Shown in pieces: positions 16,682 through 23,127 of a DNA stretch of 30,110 bases. Position numbers and translations under genes: made by a program. Position 1 is the stretch's first letter. Every line of letters starts with the position of its first letter. The DNA is from an uncultured Collinsella sp. Lineage in GTDB: Bacteria > Actinomycetota > Coriobacteriia > Coriobacteriales > Coriobacteriaceae. The notes beneath the pieces are model-generated. The model was given only the letters and a program-made list of their open reading frames with translations, was not told the DNA's origin and searched no databases. The stretch is taken from contig CATWSG010000027.1 in the NCBI GenBank assembly GCA_958353395.1, positions 1-30,110 of the forward strand, written 5' to 3'.

Positions 16682-17587
16682 ATGGAACCTATTACAACGG
16701 GCATGCAGGGAGCAGCCGTCGAGGACGTGCAGTCTCGTCTCCTGCAGCTCGGCTACACGATTGATGCCACCGAGGTCGCCGACAAGCACTTTGGTGCTAC
16801 CACCGAGCAGGCCGTTAGCACCTTTAGGCTCGACAGCGGCCTTGCCGCTGGCCGCGCCGTCGATATCCCCTGCTGGAGTGCCCTGGTCGACGCCTCGTAT
16901 AAGCTGGGCGACCGCACCCTCTACCTGCGTATGCCCAATTTTCATGGCGCCGACGTGCAGGCCCTGCAGAAGGCGCTTAACGTTTTGGGCTTTGCCTGCG
17001 GCGAGGACGATGGCTACTTTGGCCCGCACACCGAGGCGGCCCTTCAGCAGTTCCAGGAAAACGTCGGTCTGTTTGCCGACGGTATGGCTTTCCAGGATAC
17101 CTACGCCTATATCAACCGCCTGCACCACGTGTGGGAGGGTAAACCTTCGGTGACCGAGGCCGAATCGCGCATCGGCTTTGCCCGCGCGGCCAACGTACTC
17201 GAGCGTTTCCAGATTGCCGTCATTGGCGAGGACCCTATCGCGCGCAGCGTAGCATCGCGCATGTGGAACATCGCCACGGCGACGACCGACAACAGCGGCA
17301 TGATGCTTTGCGACTCCGAGGTCCCGACCGATGTCGACCTGGTACTCGAGATCGCAAGCGACGAGCTACCCGCCGACGCCGCTCCGCGCGCCACGATTGC
17401 CCTCGCCGAGTGCCACAACCTGGCCCAGCGCATCCGCACCGCCAATGTCGCCGCGCAGCAAAAGCCGGCACGCATCCGCATTGAGCTCACCGGCATGACG
17501 CGCTACAACGGCACCTTCACTGCCAGCGACGCCCAGACGCTCGCGGTACGCCTGCTCGATGGCGTTTGCGATGCCCTCGCAGATTAG
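16682..17587 (+). CDS. Peptidoglycan-binding-domain protein with unknown C-terminal domain
   Basis: A 301-residue protein. Residues about 1-65 and 80-150 are two PG_binding_1-type repeats: GMQGAAVEDVQSRLLQLGY with FGATTEQAVSTFR, and GADVQALQKALNVLGF with FGPHTEAALQQFQ. Residues about 160-301 are an alpha/beta region I do not recognise (FQIAVIGEDPIARSVASRMW; VDLVLEIASDELP; PARIRIELTG). That region may relate to the amidase-adjacent domains of cell-wall proteins, but no catalytic residues could be assigned. No signal peptide is visible, which is odd for a wall-binding protein. GAAAGGGG lies 7 nt before the ATG. tRNA-Gln follows 36 nt after the stop. Confidence 0.75.
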   Translation: MEPITTGMQGAAVEDVQSRLLQLGYTIDATEVADKHFGATTEQAVSTFRLDSGLAAGRAVDIPCWSALVDASYKLGDRTLYLRMPNFHGADVQALQKALNVLGFACGEDDGYFGPHTEAALQQFQENVGLFADGMAFQDTYAYINRLHHVWEGKPSVTEAESRIGFARAANVLERFQIAVIGEDPIARSVASRMWNIATATTDNSGMMLCDSEVPTDVDLVLEIASDELPADAAPRATIALAECHNLAQRIRTANVAAQQKPARIRIELTGMTRYNGTFTASDAQTLAVRLLDGVCDALAD

Positions 17588-17594
17588 GTAAACT
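17566..17594 (+). promoter_or_regulatory. Candidate promoter of tRNA-Gln
   Basis: TTGCGA (17566-17571), 17-nt spacer, TAAACT (17589-17594). The start site would fall about 23 nt before the tRNA 5' end. The -35 lies inside the end of the preceding gene. Confidence 0.5.
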
Positions 17595-17623
17595 AGACGA
17601 GTTGCTTTTGGCAACACCCATAC

Positions 17624-17695
17624 TGGGACGTAGTTCAACGGTAGAACTCCGGTTTTTGGTGCCGGCTGTTGGGGGTTCGAATCCCTCCGTCCCAG
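17624..17695 (+). tRNA. tRNA-Gln (anticodon TTG)
   Basis: The acceptor stem TGGGACG (17624-17630) pairs with CGTCCCA (17688-17694) and the discriminator is G695. The anticodon arm is CCGGT-TTTTGGT-GCCGG, with TTG at 17656-17658 reading glutamine codons. The T arm contains GGTTCGAATCC. CCA is not encoded (CCC follows), so it must be added after transcription. Confidence 0.95.
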
Positions 17696-17708
17696 CCCTT
17701 AAGAACAC

Positions 17709-17745
17709 AGCGCTCCAGGCCCTTATGAACCTGGAGCGCTTTCTT
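17709..17745 (+). terminator. Intrinsic terminator after tRNA-Gln
   Basis: A perfect 11-bp stem AGCGCTCCAGG / CCTGGAGCGCT with a 10-nt loop, followed by TTCTT. Confidence 0.8.
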
Positions 17746-17751
17746 GTGGGC

Positions 17752-17778
17752 AAGCGGAGGAATTCGAACCCGCAAGGG
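17752..17778 (-). other. tRNA-like fragment (T-arm/3'-end remnant)
   Basis: On the minus strand the sequence GCGGGTTCGAATTCC followed by TCCGC resembles the T arm and acceptor end of a class II (Ser/Leu-like) tRNA. The T stem does not pair properly and no matching 5' acceptor is found upstream. It looks like a decayed tRNA end or integration scar rather than a working gene. Confidence 0.3.
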
Positions 17779-17897
17779 TGCGGAGCTGAGGAAACGCGAA
17801 GGCGCCCCAAGCCCATTAGGACCAAGAGCGCCTAACATCAAGAAAATATCAGCCCAGTTCCGAAAAGCGAGCCGCATGCAACAACCAGGTAACCACA

Positions 17898-18034
17898 GGC
17901 CCCGGGAGAGCGGGGACACCGGCTTAGGTTTATCGCGAGTTCCGCACGAACAGGAGGCCACTTAATGTGGCCTCCGTCGTGAGCAGGACTGTAGAGCAGG
18001 AAACCTAAGCCGGTGTCCCCGCTCTCCCGGGGCC
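17898..18034 (+). repeat. Composite palindromic element E2 (69-nt core in 34-bp arms)
   Basis: Perfect 34-bp inverted repeats (17898-17931 and 18001-18034) enclose a 69-nt core (17932-18000) identical in every base to that of E4, 5 kb away. The core hairpin is GGAGGCCAC-TTAAT-GTGGCCTCC, extended by CACGA/TCGTG. Arms end TTAGGTTT next to the core, as in E1, but are otherwise unique. The element starts 7 nt after the stop of the JetD-like gene (minus strand). No T-run follows on either strand. Confidence 0.9.
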
Positions 18035-18041
18035 GAACGCC

Positions 18042-20222
18042 CTAGTTGTTGAGCATGCGGTCGAAGCTTCCCGAGTCGCCATCCCGATAGTCTGCGGTCA
18101 TCAGAATCTCCTGCGGAATGCGCCCGCCCTCGCGCAGCACGTTGCGGAACTGCACGCGCGTAACCATGGGCAGATCCTTGATCGTCGCCGCCAGGTTCTG
18201 CGGCACGCCCTGGTTGGCAGCCGCGGGCTCGCACTCGCCGCCGGCCTTCACGCGACGCTTATGCTCGGCGAGCATGGCACGGTACATGCCGGCATGCAGG
18301 CGAATCTCAACCACATTGGCATTGCGAGCCTGCTCGACAATGCGTGCGCCCTCGCGATCGATATCGCCTACGTAGTAGACGTAGTTAAAGCGATAGCCAA
18401 TCTCAGCCAGATAATCGTCCAGGGCATGCGAGACGCTCGCCTTGCATCCGCCGCCAAAAATCACGCCGCCCACCTTGATGCCAAAGAGCTTGGCGTGCTT
18501 GCGGCCACGCAGCAGCTTGACGATCTCGTCGTAGGTGTCCAGGTTCTCGACCATAATGAACGGCTTGTCGGCGCCCAGCGTAAAGAAGCCCGTAAAGTGC
18601 ACGGGGCGATTGGGGGCGACCTTGATCGCCTGCATGCTGATGCCCTTTTCGGTCATACGCCTGATCAAGCGCTCACCGTGCTTGCCGTCAAAAGCCTTCT
18701 CGTCGTTAAAGATCTGGTAGGCACGCTGGCGGCGCGAGGCAACCGGCGTATCGGCACCTCGGTTCCGCTCGATCCAAGCCTGAATGATTGCGATTTCCTC
18801 GGCAATCTTGCGGTTGGACATCTCGTTGTGCTGAGTGCGCTGCGGAGCCTTTTTGCCGTCCTTGCCCTCGACCTTTACGATCTGTGTCTGCTGCTCCTTG
18901 ATCTTAGAGAGCGCCGTGGGCGTAGGGACAACTTTGAGCAGCTGCCTGCCTAAAACGCGGGCAAGGGCAAACGCCGAGGCCTCGCCGTGAACGGCCGACT
19001 TGGGCTGCTGGGCAGCAGTATCTGCTGCGGCAGACTCCGGCTTCCTCTGAGACTTGCGCTTAGAATCGCCTTGGGAATTGCGCTCGCGCTTCGGCATAGA
19101 CGCCTGCTTCTGCGGACGATCGGACTTGCTCTCCTTCGCCGGCTGGCGCTTAGGCTGCCCCGAAGAAACCTCGACCTTCGCATCCTCGTCCTGCGGCGTG
19201 GTCTTCTCGGCTGCAGTCTCGGCATGGGAACTGCGGCCCCCACGATGGCGACGGCGGCGAGGCTTGCTCGACGCGCCCTGCTCCGCCTGCTCATCAGTAG
19301 GTTGCTGGCCCTTGGCCTCGGCATCAACCTCAAGCTGCGGCTCAGCAGGCTTCTGTTCGCGAGCCGCCGGCTCAACGACCTTCTCGGCCTTCTCGTCCTG
19401 AGTGGTCGAAGCCGGCTCGCTCTTCTCCTGATGCCTTACGGGATACGCGCGCCCCGCAAAACCACGTCCGGGACGGCATGAACCCGGAGCCTTCTTGACC
19501 GGTTCATCGGACGCGTCAGCAGCCTCGACGGAATCCTGGACCTCGCATGCAATACCTCGCTGCTCGGCCTTAAAGTGGGCACCGCGGCGACGCTTGGGCT
19601 CCTGGATCTCAGCATGCTCTTGAGTGCGAGTCGGCTCCTGCGTCCCGACGGACTTTTCCTCGACGGCCTCAGCATCCGTCTCACCCTTTTGAGCAACGGC
19701 GCGACGGAAGCGCTCCTGCTGGGCGCGGCGCTGCGCATCGCGCTTGCCACCCCCGCCAAAACCGCCGCGTCCTGCCTTGGCCGTAAAGGCACGCACGACG
19801 TTCTCATCGAGCAACTCATCGGTATCGACATGCTCACGCGGAGCAGTTTCTTCCACAGCAGGCACGTCAGCGGAATCCTCGACGACAAAATCTTCGACGG
19901 ACTCGGCAGGCTGCTCCTGGGCATCGAGGATCTCGGCATTGATGGTATAGAACGCCGGGCGCCCGTTAATGCCGCTACCCTCGATCTTGGTCACGATATT
20001 TGCCGCGATAAGCTCATCGCGCATCGCCTTGGTGTCACATTCCTTATCGACGGAACGGAAAATCTGCGCCAGCGCACTCGACTTAATCTTAAGCGCCTTG
20101 CGGCAGAGCAGGTCGTAGGCAACCAGCTTGGCACGCTCGGCAGAAAGCGACGTCTGGCTGCTCAGACGCTCAGCCAGGGCATCGACATTATTTTGGTTAT
20201 CGGAATATACCGTCTTGGCCAC
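18042..20222 (-). CDS. JetD/DUF2220-like Toprim-domain protein with long charged disordered region
   Basis: A 726-residue protein in three parts. Residues about 1-110 form a helical, winged-helix-like N-terminus (ERLSSQTSLSAERAKLVAYDLL...RPAFYTINAEIL). Residues about 115-430 are a low-complexity Lys/Arg/Glu/Gln-rich stretch containing RRRRHRGG. Residues about 470-726 resemble the Toprim domain of Wadjet JetD: E559 in MVENLDTYDEI, GGCKAS, then D620/D622 in YYVGDIDREGARI. In Wadjet, JetD is the nuclease subunit that cuts DNA with JetABC; no JetA, JetB or JetC is present here. The GTG at 20222 with GAAAGGGG upstream is the chosen start; the longer frame from 20246 reads through the promoter-like AT-rich segment. 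The nuclease role is inferred. Confidence 0.6.
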   Translation of the reverse strand: MAKTVYSDNQNNVDALAERLSSQTSLSAERAKLVAYDLLCRKALKIKSSALAQIFRSVDKECDTKAMRDELIAANIVTKIEGSGINGRPAFYTINAEILDAQEQPAESVEDFVVEDSADVPAVEETAPREHVDTDELLDENVVRAFTAKAGRGGFGGGGKRDAQRRAQQERFRRAVAQKGETDAEAVEEKSVGTQEPTRTQEHAEIQEPKRRRGAHFKAEQRGIACEVQDSVEAADASDEPVKKAPGSCRPGRGFAGRAYPVRHQEKSEPASTTQDEKAEKVVEPAAREQKPAEPQLEVDAEAKGQQPTDEQAEQGASSKPRRRRHRGGRSSHAETAAEKTTPQDEDAKVEVSSGQPKRQPAKESKSDRPQKQASMPKRERNSQGDSKRKSQRKPESAAADTAAQQPKSAVHGEASAFALARVLGRQLLKVVPTPTALSKIKEQQTQIVKVEGKDGKKAPQRTQHNEMSNRKIAEEIAIIQAWIERNRGADTPVASRRQRAYQIFNDEKAFDGKHGERLIRRMTEKGISMQAIKVAPNRPVHFTGFFTLGADKPFIMVENLDTYDEIVKLLRGRKHAKLFGIKVGGVIFGGGCKASVSHALDDYLAEIGYRFNYVYYVGDIDREGARIVEQARNANVVEIRLHAGMYRAMLAEHKRRVKAGGECEPAAANQGVPQNLAATIKDLPMVTRVQFRNVLREGGRIPQEILMTADYRDGDSGSFDRMLNN

Positions 20223-20326
20223 GGGGCCCCTTTCATATGTACACATATACGTTTATATGGTACAACGCGCGCCCTTATCCACGCAAAACATCTGCGAGAA
20301 CACTCGAGCATCACCCGCTTTTGCAT

Positions 20327-20367
20327 GAAAAAAGACCGAGCCCGCGAAGTCGCGGACCCGGTCTTTC
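20327..20367 (-). terminator. Intrinsic terminator after cstA
   Basis: The stem AAAGACCG / CGGTCTTT encloses an inner CCGCGA/TCGCGG stem. On the minus strand it runs into six or more T. It lies about 40 nt after the cstA stop. Confidence 0.85.
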
Positions 20368-20405
20368 CGAGTCATATAGATGTGACGTCCAACTCGTCAG
20401 GCCGA

Positions 20406-22295
20406 CTAAGCCTTGGCGGCCTCGGCGTCGGCAGGAGCCTCAGCGGCAGCGGCGCGGCCGTACTCGGCCTTGCCCATCTCGGACCACTCGGGCTCCTCGT
20501 CGGGCATGGAACCGGCCTCCTTGCCGAAGAACTCCTTGAGGCAGTTAACGGCAACGATGAGGCCCAGGACCATCAGCAGGACGGCAAAGACGAGCTGCAG
20601 GCCCTTGGTGGCGGCGACGGAGACGGCGGCCGTGGTGGCGGTAGCCGGGATGGTGCCGAAGAAACCGTAGGCCTGGACGGCGGTCATGCAGCCCATGGCG
20701 CTCTGGACCAGCGAGGTGAAGGTGCAGCAGAGCAGGAAGACGACGGGCACGTAGAGCATCCAGCCCTTGCGGCCGGTGCACTTGCAGAACACGGCGAGGG
20801 TGATCATGGTCATACCGCCGAGCAGCTGGTTGGAAGCACCAAAGAGCGGCCAGATGTTGGCATAGCCACCAAAAGCGAGGGCGAGACCGGGAAGCAGGGT
20901 GACGACTGTGGCGAACCAGGGGTTGCCGAGGACCTTCATGTAGCCGGCCTTGGACTCGATGGCCAGGGCGTCGTTGGTCTGGGCAAAGAACTCGGAGAAC
21001 GAGGTGCGGGCGATGCGGGCGACTGCGTCGAGCGAGGTCAGGGCCAGAGCGGAGACGTTCATGGTCATGAAGACGGTAGCGAGCGTGCCGTCAACACCGA
21101 AGGCCTGCATACCGCGGGAGATGCCGGCGGCGAAGATCTGGAACGGGGTGGAAGCGACACCAGCGTTGAGAGCGCCAGTACCGGCGGTGTTCATATCGGA
21201 GAACATGATGCCGGCGACGATGATGGCAAGGATGCCAACGAAGGACTCGACGATCATGGCGCCGTAACCGACCTTGACGGCGTCCTGCTCCTTCTCGACC
21301 TGCTTAGAAGAGGTGCCGGAAGAAACGAGGCTGTGGAAACCGGAGAGAGCACCGCAAGCGACGGAGACGAACAGGACCGGGAACATCATGCCGGAGGCAG
21401 TGGAGAAGCCGGTGAAGACCGGAGCGGTGATAGTGGCCTGACCGTTGACACCCAGGACGACGATGCCGAGGACAGCGCAGACGATCATGACGATCATCAT
21501 GATGGAAGTGAGGTAGTCACGCGGGGTCTTGAGCATCTGGATGGGCATAGCGCCAGCGAAGACCAGGTAGACCATGACGACGGCGAACCACTGGAACTTA
21601 TCCAGGTAGACCGGGAACTGCATACCGACGGCGAACATGAGAACCATGAGGATAACGCCGGTGACGAACTCGGCAGCGCCGGTGAGGTTGAACTTCTTCT
21701 GGGCCCAACCAAAGGCGATAGCGACGAAGGTGAACAGGATGGAGATGGTACCAGCGCAGCCGGCGGCATAGGACTTGGTGAAGTCGATGGCACCGGTAGC
21801 AGCACCAGAAGCGTCAACGGCCGGGGTGAACATGAACGTCTTGCAGACCATGTCGGTGAAGGCGGCGATGACGATGATGCAGAACAGCCAGCAGAACAGC
21901 AGGAACAGGCGACGACCGGTCTTGCCGATGTACTTCTCGATGAGCTGAGCGAGCGACTTGCCGTTGTTCTTCATCGAAGCGTACAGGGCACCAAAGTCGT
22001 GGACGGCGCCAAAGAAGATGCCGCCGACGAGGACCCAGAGCACGACGGGCAGCCAGCCAAAGGCCATGGCGACGATCGTACCCGTAACAGGGCCAGCACC
22101 GCAGATCGAGCTGAACTGGTGCGAGAACGCAGTGAAGGCGGAGACGGGCGAGAAGCTGTTGCCGTCCTTCATGCGCTTGGCCGGCGTGAGGGCCTCTTTG
22201 TCAACGCCCCACTTGTTGGCCAGCCATCGGCCATAGCCCAGATAGCCGCAGGCGAGCACCGCCGCGGCCACAACCATGAGCAAAACTCCGTTCAT
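20406..22295 (-). CDS. cstA: Carbon starvation protein CstA family transporter
   Basis: A 629-residue polytopic membrane protein of the CstA/BtsT family, which imports peptides or pyruvate when preferred carbon is short. Family blocks are present: YGRWLANKWGVD near the N-terminus, SICGAGPVTGTIVAMAFGWLP, GAVHDFGALYASMKNNGKSLAQLIEKYIG, SGFHSLVSSGTSSKQV, and FGASNQLLGGMTM. About 16 or more hydrophobic segments fit the family. The C-terminus is a short Ala/Glu-rich tail. The start is the ATG at 22295 behind a strong AGAGGAGG; the open frame upstream reads through an attenuator-like terminator. Expression is probably controlled by its leader of about 235 nt. Substrate (pyruvate versus peptide) is not decided by sequence. 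Confidence 0.93.
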   Translation of the reverse strand: MNGVLLMVVAAAVLACGYLGYGRWLANKWGVDKEALTPAKRMKDGNSFSPVSAFTAFSHQFSSICGAGPVTGTIVAMAFGWLPVVLWVLVGGIFFGAVHDFGALYASMKNNGKSLAQLIEKYIGKTGRRLFLLFCWLFCIIVIAAFTDMVCKTFMFTPAVDASGAATGAIDFTKSYAAGCAGTISILFTFVAIAFGWAQKKFNLTGAAEFVTGVILMVLMFAVGMQFPVYLDKFQWFAVVMVYLVFAGAMPIQMLKTPRDYLTSIMMIVMIVCAVLGIVVLGVNGQATITAPVFTGFSTASGMMFPVLFVSVACGALSGFHSLVSSGTSSKQVEKEQDAVKVGYGAMIVESFVGILAIIVAGIMFSDMNTAGTGALNAGVASTPFQIFAAGISRGMQAFGVDGTLATVFMTMNVSALALTSLDAVARIARTSFSEFFAQTNDALAIESKAGYMKVLGNPWFATVVTLLPGLALAFGGYANIWPLFGASNQLLGGMTMITLAVFCKCTGRKGWMLYVPVVFLLCCTFTSLVQSAMGCMTAVQAYGFFGTIPATATTAAVSVAATKGLQLVFAVLLMVLGLIVAVNCLKEFFGKEAGSMPDEEPEWSEMGKAEYGRAAAAEAPADAEAAKA

Positions 22296-22330
22296 TACAT
22301 TTCCTCCTCTAAAAAGAACTTCCCAGACAT

Positions 22331-22370
22331 AAAAAAATGAGGGCCGTCGGTTGCGCTCGACGGCCCTCAT
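22331..22370 (-). terminator. Attenuator-like intrinsic terminator in the cstA leader
   Basis: A perfect 13-bp stem (ATGAGGGCCGTCG and its complement) with an 8-nt loop, followed on the minus strand by seven T. It lies only about 35 nt upstream of the cstA start, with the Shine-Dalgarno in between and no room for a promoter. Transcripts from the promoter at 22538-22566 must pass it to reach cstA. Confidence 0.85.
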
Positions 22371-22421
22371 CTTCATCAGCCGCCCGTTATCGTACGGGCT
22401 AGCTGTATGTGCTAACCCGCA

Positions 22422-22490
22422 TCAGATAATTACTACGCTGATAATGTTTAGCTGATGCGTGAACATGTCTAAGAAATCCTCTTCAATCAT
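22422..22490 (-). CDS. Candidate cstA leader peptide (22 aa)
   Basis: The reading frame encodes MIEEDFLDMFTHQ then LNIISVVII and stops, ending in a run rich in Ile and Val. It sits between the predicted cstA promoter and the attenuator. Its codons 11-14 contain ACGCATCAG, which can pair with CTGATGCG at its own stop codon or with GCTGATG further on. A translating or stalled ribosome could thus choose between structures. The Shine-Dalgarno is weak. A tiny GTG frame (MNTHGSFAS) just upstream overlaps it by ATGA. This is a hypothesis built on position and structure only. Confidence 0.35.
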   Translation of the reverse strand: MIEEDFLDMFTHQLNIISVVII

Positions 22491-22537
22491 GATGCGAACG
22501 ATCCGTGCGTGTTCACATCCCCCAGTGGTTGAAAAGG

Positions 22538-22566
22538 AGTATGAAACTTTAGTTGCCTAAAGTCAA
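22538..22566 (-). promoter_or_regulatory. Promoter of cstA
   Basis: On the minus strand TTGACT (22566-22561), exactly 17 nt, CATACT (22543-22538). An A-rich tract upstream (plus-strand T-run near 22592) could act as an UP element. The start near 22531 gives a leader of about 235 nt. Confidence 0.7.
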
Positions 22567-22665
22567 CGCAAATTTGTAATGAATTTTCAACTTTTTTTTG
22601 GATTTCTCGGTATAAAACGCCACTGACCTCGGACTTTACCCCACGACAGTTTTTGCATGAGAGAT

Positions 22666-22818
22666 GCCCCTGAGAGCCGTGGGAGCCGGGCGGCGCATAT
22701 GAACTTTCCTGCTCTACAGTCCTGCGCAAGACGGAAAGCACATTAAGTGCTTTCCTTTGCGTGCGGAACTCGCGATAAAGTTCATATGCGCCGCCCGGCT
22801 CCCACGGCTCTCAGGGGC
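22666..22818 (-). repeat. Composite palindromic element E3 (69-nt core in 42-bp arms, reversed)
   Basis: Perfect 42-bp inverted repeats (22666-22707, 22777-22818) enclose a 69-nt core in the opposite orientation to E1, E2 and E4. The core hairpin is GGAAAGCAC-TTAAT-GTGCTTTCC with an outer CGCAA/TTGCG stem; differences from the other cores are compensated on the other strand. Arms end GCATATGAACTTT next to the core, shared with E4; the rest is unique. It lies upstream of the cstA promoter, not directly after a stop codon. Confidence 0.9.
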
Positions 22819-22830
22819 TCCCATCCCAAA

Positions 22831-22863
22831 TGCGGAGCAAAGCTCCGCACACCATCTTTTTCT
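22831..22863 (+). other. Small stem-loop between E3 and E4
   Basis: The 8-bp stem TGCGGAGC / GCTCCGCA with an AAA loop is followed after six nt by TCTTTTTCTTT. It is terminator-like on the plus strand, but no plus-strand gene precedes it. Confidence 0.35.
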
Positions 22864-22958
22864 TTCAGCTAAAGCACGCCGGAAATTCGACGCAGCTGGC
22901 TAACCTTGCCGGACGTTGTCGACGCCAATCCGGCTCAGAAGCCGCATCGATACAGAAA

Positions 22959-23115
22959 GGTCCCCGGCGCTGCCCGGGCGCCAGCGGCCGCATATGAACT
23001 TTATCGCGAGTTCCGCACGAACAGGAGGCCACTTAATGTGGCCTCCGTCGTGAGCAGGACTGTAGAGCAGGAAAGTTCATATGCGGCCGCTGGCGCCCGG
23101 GCAGCGCCGGGGACC
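22959..23115 (+). repeat. Composite palindromic element E4 (69-nt core in 44-bp arms)
   Basis: Perfect 44-bp inverted repeats (22959-23002, 23072-23115) enclose a 69-nt core (23003-23071) identical to the E2 core. Arms end GCATATGAACTTT next to the core, as in E3. The outer, very GC-rich part is unique. It starts 12 nt after the stop of the tsaB-rimI-tsaD gene on the minus strand. It is the only strong structure at the end of that operon. Confidence 0.9.
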
Positions 23116-23127
23116 GCGCCGTACCAG

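Noticed and set aside
19575..22340. 921-codon plus-strand open frame
   Set aside because: It runs antisense through the JetD-like gene, a terminator, cstA and the attenuator. Its His/Asp/Gly-rich composition is that of an antisense frame.
22296..22530. T-box or a known riboswitch class in the cstA leader
   Set aside because: No T-box GGUGG-type sequence and no recognisable THF, SAM, glycine or magnesium aptamer core was found. Only attenuation features are supported.
73..23115. E1-E4 as a CRISPR array or ordinary intrinsic terminators
   Set aside because: The copies are kilobases apart and in mixed orientation, not regularly spaced repeats. None is followed by a T-run on either strand.
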